Made by a program: the position numbers and the translations under genes
The notes under the pieces: model-generated
Databases searched by the model: none
What the model was told of the DNA's origin: nothing
Seen by the model: only the letters and a program-made list of their open reading frames with translations
Shown: positions 1-6,770 of the stretch, piece after piece
Numbering within the stretch: the stretch's first letter is position 1
How the letters are laid out: the number at the start of each line of letters is the position of its first letter
Assembly: GCA_045402695.1 (NCBI GenBank)
Contig: JAWPNA010000312.1
Coordinates: forward strand, 1-24,801
Reading direction: 5' to 3'
DNA: 24,801 nt
DNA from: JAWPNA01 sp045402695
GTDB lineage: Bacteria; Acidobacteriota; Polarisedimenticolia; JACPZX01; DASXTC01

Positions 1-27
1 CGCGTACTCGCGCAGCAGGAACGTCAT
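1..27 (-). CDS. 5' end of a gene that continues beyond the window
   Basis: An ATG on the minus strand (25-27) directly follows the TAA stop (28-30) of the radical SAM gene, so stop and start abut. Only nine codons are visible (MTFLLREYA), too few to identify. Genes of the TIGR03960 family are often followed by a DUF2344 (TIGR03936) gene, then ribonuclease G and rplU/rpmA, but these nine residues do not clearly match any of them. No Shine-Dalgarno is visible, so translation would rely on reinitiation. It could also be a chance ATG. Confidence 0.3.
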
Positions 28-1806
28 TTACACGAGACAGTCGATGTGGTCCCAAGGCAGGCGCGACTCCACGGGCAGATCGGCGAGGTAGGGCGCAAGG
101 TCCACCTCCGCCTCGCGGAATGCCTCCAGCCACAGGTCGTATCGGAACAGCTCGGTCCACCCGTCGAACCGGCACCCTTTGCGGTACGCGATCTCAATGG
201 CGCGCGCCACGCGCCGGTCTCCTCGCGACATCACTCCCTCGAGTTGCGATGTCTCCACATGGTGCCGCTTGAATGTGATCCCTCTGCGGCGGATGCGATC
301 CGCGATGAACCGTTGCTTGGCGTACAGGGAATCCACCGACTCCATCGCCATCCACTGGAACGGGGCGAACGGCTTGGGGATGTGCGAGGAGGCCGACAGG
401 TTCACCCGAGGCTGGAGCCTGCCCGGCTTGCCCGGACTGGCCGCGGACACCTTCCTCAGCTCGTCCCTCTGGATGTCGTAGATCCGGTGGGCCAGGTCCA
501 CGATCGCGAGCAGGTCCTCGTCGGTTTCTCCCACGACGCCGATCATCATGTAGAGTTTGATCAGGTCCCAGCCCTGGGCGGAGGCGTTGCGCGCGGCCGT
601 CAGGATGTGCTCCTCGGTGATCCCCTTGTTGAGCACGTCGCGCATCCGCTGGCTGCCCGCCTCGGGAGCGATCGTGAAGCCGGTCCGCCGCACGCGCCCG
701 ATCTGTCCGGCGAGGTGCTCCGTCAACCCGTAGGGACGCAGCGATGACACCGACACGCCCACGCGCGCGTCCGCCACGCGGTCCATGACCTTCTCCACCA
801 GCGCCGGCAGACAGGAGTAGTCCGCCGGAGACAACGAGGTGATCGAGAGCTCGTCGTAGCCGGTCTTCTCCAGCCCCGACAGCGCTGCATCGATGATTGA
901 CTCGGGGGTGCGCTCTCTCACCGGACGGTAGATGATCCCCGCCTGGCAGAAGCGGCAGCCCTCCGTGCAGCCGCGCGCGATCTCGACCGAGACACGGTCG
1001 TGCACGATCTCCGAGTGCGGCACGATGGTACTGGCGGGAAACGGGAACTTGTTGAGGTCGTCCAGCACCGCCCGCTTGACGGGAAACGGAGGCTGCCATC
1101 CCAGATCCTCGCGCGGCACGACGTAGTCGAGGTTGCAGTGCGGATCGCGCCGCGTCGCGTAGAACTGGGGCGCATAGGTGCCGGGGATCTTCGTCAGTTC
1201 CGCGAGGATCTTCAGGCGCTTCTCCCGAGGGGGCCCGTCCATCTCTCGCTTCAGCTCCACGTAGCGCTGGAGCAGCAGGGGAAAGCACTCCTCGCCGTCC
1301 CCGATGTGGAACAAATCGAAAAATGGCGCGATCGGCTCGGGGCTGAACGCCACCGGCCCCCCGCCTACGATCAGCGGAAACTCCTCGCCCCTCTCCTCGG
1401 CGTACAACGGGATGCCGGCCAGGTCCAACATCATGAGGATATTCGTATAGCACATCTCGAATTGGAGCGTGAAGCCGACGATGTCGAACGCGGTGAGAGG
1501 CGAGCGCGTCTCCAGCGTGAACAGCGGAAGTCCGCCCGCGCGAAGCTCGGCCTCCAGGTCGGGCCACGGAGCGAACACGCGCTCCATGAGCATGTCGTCC
1601 CTGCGGTTGAACAGGTCATAGAGGATCCGAAGCCCGAGATGGGACATCCCGATCTCGTACGTGTCGGGGAAGGCCAGCACGGCCTTCATGGGGATCTTCG
1701 TGTGGTCCTTGGCGATGGAGTTGTATTCGCCGCCGAGGTACCTGGCCGGCTTCTCGACGCCGGCGAGAACCTGCTCGATCGATCTTGTAGGGATCGGAGA
1801 TGTCAT
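28..1806 (-). CDS. TIGR03960-type radical SAM protein with N-terminal B12-binding-like domain
   Basis: A 592-residue protein. Residues about 40-260 resemble the cobalamin-binding-like Rossmann region of this family (SHLGLRILYDL, then FHIGDGEE near 166). The radical SAM core follows from about 270, with the CX3CX2C motif at C280, C284 and C287 (RGCTEGCRFC) that would bind the SAM-cleaving [4Fe-4S] cluster. The N-terminal opening and length match the family annotated as TIGR03960, which is widespread in bacteria, usually sits next to a DUF2344 protein and has no settled substrate. The start at 1806 has no Shine-Dalgarno sequence, but a perfect TATAAT lies 9 nt upstream, pointing to a leaderless transcript. 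The gene is divergent from rrf2. Family assignment is firm; biochemical role is unknown. Confidence 0.9.
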   Translation of the reverse strand: MTSPIPTRSIEQVLAGVEKPARYLGGEYNSIAKDHTKIPMKAVLAFPDTYEIGMSHLGLRILYDLFNRRDDMLMERVFAPWPDLEAELRAGGLPLFTLETRSPLTAFDIVGFTLQFEMCYTNILMMLDLAGIPLYAEERGEEFPLIVGGGPVAFSPEPIAPFFDLFHIGDGEECFPLLLQRYVELKREMDGPPREKRLKILAELTKIPGTYAPQFYATRRDPHCNLDYVVPREDLGWQPPFPVKRAVLDDLNKFPFPASTIVPHSEIVHDRVSVEIARGCTEGCRFCQAGIIYRPVRERTPESIIDAALSGLEKTGYDELSITSLSPADYSCLPALVEKVMDRVADARVGVSVSSLRPYGLTEHLAGQIGRVRRTGFTIAPEAGSQRMRDVLNKGITEEHILTAARNASAQGWDLIKLYMMIGVVGETDEDLLAIVDLAHRIYDIQRDELRKVSAASPGKPGRLQPRVNLSASSHIPKPFAPFQWMAMESVDSLYAKQRFIADRIRRRGITFKRHHVETSQLEGVMSRGDRRVARAIEIAYRKGCRFDGWTELFRYDLWLEAFREAEVDLAPYLADLPVESRLPWDHIDCLV

Positions 1807-1815
1807 GGCCGCCGC

Positions 1816-1844
1816 ATTATACTACCGGTCCCGTCCAATGACGT
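1816..1844 (-). promoter_or_regulatory. Predicted promoter of the TIGR03960 gene (leaderless)
   Basis: On the minus strand a perfect -10 box TATAAT occupies 1821-1816. A weak -35 candidate, ACGTCA (1844-1839, 3 of 6), stands 17 nt upstream. The expected transcription start is near 1809, two or three bases before the ATG at 1806, leaving no room for a ribosome binding site. Confidence 0.55.
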
Positions 1845-1895
1845 GGCACGAGAAACCCCCTGTGCCACAAGACCTTCCGTCCTTTTACATTTTTC

Positions 1896-1924
1896 TTGCG
1901 GAATCCTGACTGATTCGATAAAGT
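1896..1924 (+). promoter_or_regulatory. Predicted rrf2 promoter with an internal inverted repeat
   Basis: TTGCGG (1896-1901) and TAAAGT (1919-1924) are separated by 17 bp and make a moderate sigma70-like promoter. Between them lies GAATC-N6-GATTC (1901-1905 and 1912-1916), a perfect 5-bp inverted repeat. A dyad between the -35 and -10 boxes is where a repressor would act, so it is a candidate Rrf2 autoregulatory operator. The short arms mean chance cannot be excluded. Confidence 0.4.
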
Positions 1925-1964
1925 ATCGGCCGTCTTGGGTCCGTGTTGGTGGGAGGCAGAGACG

Positions 1965-2381
1965 ATGCACATCAGCCGCCGCGGTGAGTACGGTCTGGCG
2001 GCGATCCTGTACCTGGCGGCCCAGCCCGACGGCAAGCTGAGCCTGGGCAACGAGATCGCGGGACGTTGCGGCATACCGCGCAATTTTCTCGCGCAGATCC
2101 TGGCGCGGCTCCGCAAGAAGGAAATCCTGGGGTCGGTCCGCGGATCCCGCGGCGGGTACTACCTGAAGGCCGAGCCGGGCCGCCTGTCGCTGGCGGATGT
2201 GCTGGAGGCGCTGGAGGGTCCCATCGAGCTGATCCGGATGATCAAGAACGAAGAGAGCCAGGACGCCGATTTCGTCAACACGACACTGAGAGGGTTCTTC
2301 GGGCGGCTCCAGGAGCGAGGTTACGAGCTGCTCAAGTCCATGAAGATAGCCGAGTTGCTTCCAGCCAAGGAAGGCAAGTAA
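1965..2381 (+). CDS. Rrf2 family transcriptional regulator
   Basis: A 138-residue winged-helix regulator. The N-terminus (MHISRRGEYGL), the recognition region (CGIPRNFLAQILARLRKK, about 35-52) and the wing (VRGSRGGYYL, about 58-67) are typical of Rrf2 proteins such as IscR, NsrR and RsrR. The ATG at 1965 is chosen because GGGAGG (1951-1956) precedes it; an in-frame TTG at 1935 would be a longer, less likely start. The only cysteine is C35 inside the helix-turn-helix. The three cysteines near residues 92-106 that hold the Fe-S cluster of IscR and NsrR are absent, so this protein probably senses something else or binds DNA constitutively. It lies 93 bp upstream of the tetraether-synthase-like gene on the same strand and is likely co-transcribed with it. 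Confidence 0.9.
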   Translation: MHISRRGEYGLAAILYLAAQPDGKLSLGNEIAGRCGIPRNFLAQILARLRKKEILGSVRGSRGGYYLKAEPGRLSLADVLEALEGPIELIRMIKNEESQDADFVNTTLRGFFGRLQERGYELLKSMKIAELLPAKEGK

Positions 2382-2393
2382 GTCGGAAACGAC
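2382..2393 (+). other. Small GNRA-tetraloop hairpin after the rrf2 stop codon
   Basis: Directly after the rrf2 TAA stop, GTCG-GAAA-CGAC can form a 4-bp stem closed by a GAAA tetraloop. It has no T-tract, so it does not look like a terminator. The rest of the 93-bp gap to the next gene shows no clear promoter, only the ribosome binding site GGAGGG (2460-2465). Confidence 0.3.
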
Positions 2394-2474
2394 CTGCGCC
2401 CGTCCCCAACTCGACCCCGCATCTGTGAAAGCACGGGCCTAACCAGTCACGAGTTTTCTGGAGGGCAGGGCGCC

Positions 2475-4406
2475 ATGACCACGAGAACAATCATAGGCAA
2501 GGGCGTATCGGCCGCGGCCGCGGCCGCGTGGCACACGTTCCAGGCGGTCAACCGCAAGATCCCCTACGGCACCCTTCAGCCCAAGTGGGCCCCGGCGCCC
2601 CTCCTGAAGAGCCACGAGCGGACCTTCCCCGAGCTGGGCTACCCCCGGCAGACCGATTCACTGTGCCCCGGATGTGTCAAGGAGGTCCGCGGGAAGATCA
2701 TATCCGGAGATACGGACTGGCATGTCCTGATCGACGGACGGCCCGGCGAAATCAAGGCCGAGATCGTCGAGGAGGGCGGCAAGATCCTCATGAGAAAGAC
2801 GTGCGCCAAGCACGGCCAGTTCGAGGATGTCATGGCCATCGACTCGGCGTTCCTCAAGCGCATGGAGAGCCTTTACCCCGGCAGGGACTTCAGGATGGCG
2901 CCCGACCCGTACCACAACCACGGGACCTCGAGCATCAAGTACGGCCGCGGCGCCGTGCTCACGGTGGATCTCACCAACCGCTGCAACATGATGTGCAATC
3001 CCTGCTTCATGGACGCAAATCAGGTGGGCTACGTCCACGAGCTGACCTGGGAGGAAGTGAAGGAGATTCTGGATCACTCGATCCAGATCAAGCCGCGCCG
3101 GCAGATGTCGGTGCAGTTCTCCGGCGGCGAGCCGACGATCAGCCCCTACTTCCTGGACGCGGTGGCCTACGCCCGCAAGGTCGGCTACGAATCTGTGCAG
3201 GCCGCCACCAACGGGATCCGTTTCGCGCAGGACGAGGACTTCGCTCGCAAGGCGAAGCAGGCCGGGCTGCGGCTGGTCTACCTGCAGTTCGACGGGGTCA
3301 CCAACGAGGCCAACATGCACCGGGGCGTGGGCAACCTGTTCGAGGTCAAGCAGCGTGCGATCGAGAACCTCACCACCGCCGGAGTGGACATCACCCTGGT
3401 GGTCACGATCGTCAACTCCGTCAACAACGAGCAAGTCGGGCCGATCGTCCGTTTCGCCATCGACAACATCGAGAAGATCAACGCCGTCTCGTTCCAGCCG
3501 GTCTCGTTCACGGGCCGCGACGAGGATATAGACGACGAGACGCGCGCGCGGCAGCGCTACACGCTGTCGCACCTGGCCCACGACGTGAAGAGCCAGCTCG
3601 GCGTCACCGAGCCGATGAGGGACTGGTATCCGCTCTCGGCCTCGGGTCCCTTCTCGGACCTGAAGGACCTGATGGACGGCGAGAACGCCGAGTGGGGCTC
3701 GCTGAAGTGCGGGTGCCATCCCAACTGCGGCATCGGCACGATGCTGCTGGTGAACCAGAAGACCAAGCAGACCGTCCCCTTTCCGCAGCTCCTGAACGTG
3801 GACCAGCTGCTGGAAGACCTGAAGGCGATCACTGACTCGGCCCGGGGCCGTTTCCTCACCTCCACGCAGGTCGTGCTGTCACTTCTGCGCAACTTCAACC
3901 ACGATGCGGCGCCGGAGGGTCTGTCGATCTGGGACGTGGTGAAGATCGTGGACGGCCATAATGGTCAGAGACTCGGCCTTGCCGAGAAAGGCCGCTACGA
4001 CTGGCGCGTGATGCTGGTGGCCGGCATGTGGTTCCAGGATCTGTTCAACTACGACTTCCGCCGCACGGAGATGTGCATCATCCCGTACGGCACGCAGGTC
4101 GGGGAGGTCTCCTTCTGCGCCTACAACACCGGCGTGGGATGGAGGAACATCGTGGAGAACATGTTCCAGGTGGCCAGCACCAAGGAGTGGTACAAGACGC
4201 AGGGCCGGCACAAGGTGTACGCCGCGGGCCACAGCGTGCCTCTCCCGCAGGTATCCGAGTCCGAGCCGCTGCGCAAGAAGGTGAAGCTGCCGGTTGTGAC
4301 CGGACCGGCGATTGGCAGGCCGTCTCCGGCTCTGGCGCTGGCAGGCGCCAGGATGACTGGGGGGCACGAGGGCGAGGGTTGCGGATCCGGGTGCGGCTGC
4401 GGCTGA
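2475..4406 (+). CDS. Multi-cysteine radical SAM protein related to tetraether/membrane-spanning lipid synthases (MJ0619/Tes-like, COG1964)
   Basis: A 643-residue protein. An N-terminal rubredoxin-like metal site is suggested by C64 and C67 (CPGC) and C110 with H113 (KTCAKHG). The radical SAM CX3CX2C follows at C170, C174 and C177 (RCNMMCNPC), with the GGEP motif at 217-220. Extra cysteines that could bind auxiliary clusters are C412, C414 and C418 (KCGCHPNCG), C534 and C548 (near IPYGTQVGEVSFC), and a tail with C636, C640 and C642. This layout matches the archaeal MJ0619/Tes group, where Tes joins lipid tails into tetraethers using a radical SAM cluster, auxiliary clusters and a rubredoxin-like iron. 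Bacterial relatives are proposed to make membrane-spanning lipids. The substrate here is inference; the older assignment of MJ0619 to pterin methylation shows how uncertain this can be. The start follows GGAGGG at good spacing. Confidence 0.8.
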   Translation: MTTRTIIGKGVSAAAAAAWHTFQAVNRKIPYGTLQPKWAPAPLLKSHERTFPELGYPRQTDSLCPGCVKEVRGKIISGDTDWHVLIDGRPGEIKAEIVEEGGKILMRKTCAKHGQFEDVMAIDSAFLKRMESLYPGRDFRMAPDPYHNHGTSSIKYGRGAVLTVDLTNRCNMMCNPCFMDANQVGYVHELTWEEVKEILDHSIQIKPRRQMSVQFSGGEPTISPYFLDAVAYARKVGYESVQAATNGIRFAQDEDFARKAKQAGLRLVYLQFDGVTNEANMHRGVGNLFEVKQRAIENLTTAGVDITLVVTIVNSVNNEQVGPIVRFAIDNIEKINAVSFQPVSFTGRDEDIDDETRARQRYTLSHLAHDVKSQLGVTEPMRDWYPLSASGPFSDLKDLMDGENAEWGSLKCGCHPNCGIGTMLLVNQKTKQTVPFPQLLNVDQLLEDLKAITDSARGRFLTSTQVVLSLLRNFNHDAAPEGLSIWDVVKIVDGHNGQRLGLAEKGRYDWRVMLVAGMWFQDLFNYDFRRTEMCIIPYGTQVGEVSFCAYNTGVGWRNIVENMFQVASTKEWYKTQGRHKVYAAGHSVPLPQVSESEPLRKKVKLPVVTGPAIGRPSPALALAGARMTGGHEGEGCGSGCGCG

Positions 4407-4440
4407 GGACATTCGCTCCCGGCCGATCTCGATACGACAA

Positions 4441-4491
4441 CGCCGCCTGACTCTCCTCGACACGGGTCGAAGAGGGCCGGCGGCGTTTTTT
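4441..4491 (+). terminator. Rho-independent terminator of the rrf2/radical SAM unit
   Basis: CGCCGCC (4441-4447) pairs with GGCGGCG (4479-4485), followed by six Ts (4486-4491). Inside the loop, TCGAC (4457-4461) and GTCGA (4466-4470) form a second stem flanked by CTCT and AGAG. The T-tract is only on the plus strand, so it mainly stops the radical SAM transcript and not the convergent lipoprotein gene. Confidence 0.85.
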
Positions 4492-4504
4492 ACTACGGGC
4501 CGCG

Positions 4505-5173
4505 TCAGGCCCGGCGCGGAACCTGGATCGACTCGTCGAGATGGACGTCCAGCAGCATGCCCGAGGGCAGGTTGACCTGCTCGCCCTCCTTGGACATCAC
4601 CACACCGGTGCCGATGGCGCCGCCCACGATGCTGCCCACCACGGCCCCCTTGGTGTCCTTCCCGATGATGCGGCCCAGCAGCGCGCCGCCGGCCGCGCCG
4701 CCGCCGATGATGGCGGCATTGCGCTTCTTCTTGCTCGCGGTCTGCTGCGAAAGGCTCGCCGTGATGTCCCTCGACTGGCCGCCCGGCATGTCGAGGCGCG
4801 TGAACTCGAGCGTCATGCTGGCCTTGCCGGCTCCCCTCTTGGCCGGGGTCACCGCGCTCACGGTGCCGTGCAGCGTGCTGCCGGCGGGGATGGCCACGTG
4901 GCCGTCAACCATGACCGGCTCGATCAGCTCGGCCGTGAAACTGTCGCCGGCATGGTTCGACGCCGAGTTCAGCGGCGAGTCGAGCTTGACCTCCAGCATG
5001 GTCCCCTCAGGCACCGTCACCGGCGGCTGAGCGGCCACGCGCCGGGTGGGCGGCGCCGGAGTCGTTTCTTGCGAGGCCGGCACGGCGGCGTCCGCATCCT
5101 GATCGACAGCCTGTCCGCAGGCGGCGAGCGCCAGCGAGCCGGCCATCAAGCTCGCGATGAAGAGTCGTGACAT
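4505..5173 (-). CDS. Predicted outer-membrane-type lipoprotein with glycine zipper
   Basis: A 222-residue protein. The signal peptide ends in the lipobox LAAC (16-19), so C19 would be lipidated. A Pro/Ala/Thr-rich linker follows (about 20-50), then a beta-rich region (about 52-145), a lysine patch (149-151) and a glycine-zipper helix pair (about 154-193, GGGAAGGALLG and GSIVGGAIGTG). Residues about 52-70 (PEGTMLEVKLDSPLN) and about 200-216 (PSGMLLDVHLDESI) look like copies of one short motif. The start at 5173 is set by AGGAGG a few bases upstream; the open frame extends to 5392 but that part has no start signal. Glycine zippers often mark membrane-inserting or oligomerising envelope proteins. 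No specific function is recognised. Confidence 0.8.
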   Translation of the reverse strand: MSRLFIASLMAGSLALAACGQAVDQDADAAVPASQETTPAPPTRRVAAQPPVTVPEGTMLEVKLDSPLNSASNHAGDSFTAELIEPVMVDGHVAIPAGSTLHGTVSAVTPAKRGAGKASMTLEFTRLDMPGGQSRDITASLSQQTASKKKRNAAIIGGGAAGGALLGRIIGKDTKGAVVGSIVGGAIGTGVVMSKEGEQVNLPSGMLLDVHLDESIQVPRRA

Positions 5174-5252
5174 GATCCTGCCTCCTTTCTCGATAGTGGC
5201 TAACCCGTGTGTGAGATGAATGCAAGCTAGGTTCCAGCCGCACGGCGTGCCA

Positions 5253-5289
5253 CTGTTTCCCCTAACTCCCTTATCCAAGGCTGTTTCCC
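5253..5289. repeat. Short direct repeat upstream of the lipoprotein gene
   Basis: CTGTTTCCC occurs at 5253-5261 and again at 5281-5289, 28 bp apart start to start, in the divergent lipoprotein/egtB region. It could be a paired regulator site, but nothing links it to a known factor. No convincing -35/-10 pair for the lipoprotein gene was found here. Confidence 0.25.
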
Positions 5290-5318
5290 AGGCGGAGGCG
5301 GTTCGGGCAAGTCCCCCG

Positions 5319-5397
5319 CAGTGTGACACTGTCCACGTTTGGTGGACGGTTTCCTGACAGGGCGCATCGAACCGACCACGGGATCCTGGCATCAGGA
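5319..5397. promoter_or_regulatory. Cluster of three inverted repeats in the lipoprotein/egtB intergenic region
   Basis: The 283-bp gap between the divergent lipoprotein and egtB genes contains three perfect small dyads: CAGTGT-G-ACACTG (5319-5331), GTCCAC-GTTTG-GTGGAC (5331-5347, sharing one base with the first) and TCCTG-GCAT-CAGGA (5384-5397). None is followed by a T-tract. They may be regulator binding sites for either gene. I found no convincing egtB promoter. Confidence 0.35.
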
Positions 5398-5456
5398 GAC
5401 TGAACGGTGTTAGGGTTGCTGCATCCCGCCCCGCAGATTTTGTGAGGACTCAGACG

Positions 5457-6770
5457 ATGACCTCCGGACCCGGAGAGCCGTTGCATCGACCCTTGGCAGG
5501 GAGCCAGAGCCTTCCTCCTCGAGGTGAACATCTCGGCGCGGCCTTTCTGCGCGAGCGCCAGGCCACGTTGCGCCTCGCCGCGCCGCTCTCCGCGGAGGAC
5601 TGTGCCATCCAGTCGATGCCCGACGCCAGCCCCGTCAAGTGGCACCTCGGCCACACGAGCTGGTTCTTCGAGACGTTTGTCCTGCAGCCTGCGATGGCTG
5701 TGCCCGCACCATCCAGGCCGGAGTTCCGGGTGCTGTTCAACTCGTACTACAACGCCGTTGGAGGGCAGCATCCCCGGCACCTGCGCGGCCTGCTGTCCCG
5801 TCCAAGCCTCGACGATGTGCTCGCCTACAGGCAGCAGGTGGATGGTCTCGTGCTCGATCTGCTGCGCCGGGAAGCCCTGCCCGCCGAGTTGATGAATGTG
5901 CTCGCGCTCGGCCTCAACCACGAGCAGCAACATCAGGAGCTGATCCTGACCGACATCAAGCATCTGTTTTTCTCCAATCCTCTGCGGCCCGCGTACCGCG
6001 CGCCGGAGGGATCGCCGCGACACGAGAGCCCCCCGCAACGATGGATCGGGCACGGCGCGGGGCTGCGGCGCATCGGGCATGAAGGAACGGAGTTCGCCTT
6101 CGACAACGAGACCCCTCGGCACCGTGTGTTTCTGGAGCCGTTCGAAATATCATCAAAACCCGTGACCAACGAAGAGTTCCTGGCCTTCATGGACGACGGC
6201 GGCTATGCCCGCCCCGAGCTGTGGCTCGCGGACGCATGGACGGCGCTGCGCGAGCAGGGATGGGAGGCGCCCCTCTACTGGGAGAGGTGCGACGACGCCT
6301 GGGTGCAGTTTGACCTCTCCGGCCGGAGCGAGATCAGGCCGCAGGAGCCCGTCTGTCACGTCAGCTACTGGGAGGCCGATGCGTTCGCGCGATGGGCCGG
6401 CGCGCGGCTGCCCACCGAGGCGGAGTGGGAGGTGGCCGCCTCCGAGGCGCCCATCGAAGGCAACTTCGTGGAGAGCGGACAACTTCACCCTCGGCCCGGC
6501 CCGCCACTTGGCGCCGGCAGGATCCCCGATGATCTCTTCGGCAATGTCTGGGAGTGGACCAGCAGCGCCTACGGGCCGTACCCCGGCTACAGGCCGCTTG
6601 AAGGGGCCCTCGGGGAGTACAACGGAAAGTTCATGTGCGGCCAGCTCGTTCTGCGCGGGGGCTCGTGTGCGACGCCGCGATCGCACATCCGGGCGAGCTA
6701 CCGCAACTTCTTCTACCCCCAATCGCGCTGGCAGTTCAGCGGCATCCGCCTCGCCAGGAACGGCCGATGA
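5457..6770 (+). CDS. egtB: Ergothioneine biosynthesis protein EgtB (sulfoxide synthase)
   Basis: A 437-residue non-haem iron enzyme that joins hercynine to a thiol donor with oxygen. The N-terminal DinB-like domain (about 28-175) carries the expected iron ligands: H66 in HLGHTSWFFE and H155/H159 in NHEQQHQE. The C-terminal FGE-sulfatase-like domain (about 195-437) ends with the family signature RGGSCATPRSHIRASYRNFF and RWQFSGIRLAR. The ATG at 5457 is preferred because GAGG lies 9 nt upstream; a GTG at 5442 is in frame. It overlaps egtD by ATGA. No egtA or egtC (gamma-glutamylcysteine branch) lies here, so this may be an EgtB that uses cysteine directly, as reported for Chloracidobacterium. 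The donor is inference. Confidence 0.93.
   Translation: MTSGPGEPLHRPLAGSQSLPPRGEHLGAAFLRERQATLRLAAPLSAEDCAIQSMPDASPVKWHLGHTSWFFETFVLQPAMAVPAPSRPEFRVLFNSYYNAVGGQHPRHLRGLLSRPSLDDVLAYRQQVDGLVLDLLRREALPAELMNVLALGLNHEQQHQELILTDIKHLFFSNPLRPAYRAPEGSPRHESPPQRWIGHGAGLRRIGHEGTEFAFDNETPRHRVFLEPFEISSKPVTNEEFLAFMDDGGYARPELWLADAWTALREQGWEAPLYWERCDDAWVQFDLSGRSEIRPQEPVCHVSYWEADAFARWAGARLPTEAEWEVAASEAPIEGNFVESGQLHPRPGPPLGAGRIPDDLFGNVWEWTSSAYGPYPGYRPLEGALGEYNGKFMCGQLVLRGGSCATPRSHIRASYRNFFYPQSRWQFSGIRLARNGR

Noticed and set aside
1000..2040. Plus-strand open frame of 346 codons
   Set aside because: It is antisense to the TIGR03960 gene and runs through its promoter and the rrf2 start.
2658..3719. Minus-strand open frame of 353 codons
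   Set aside because: It is antisense to the radical SAM gene and shows no recognisable motif.
5174..5392. N-terminal extension of the lipoprotein frame
   Set aside because: The lipobox signal peptide and the AGGAGG site fix the start at 5173.
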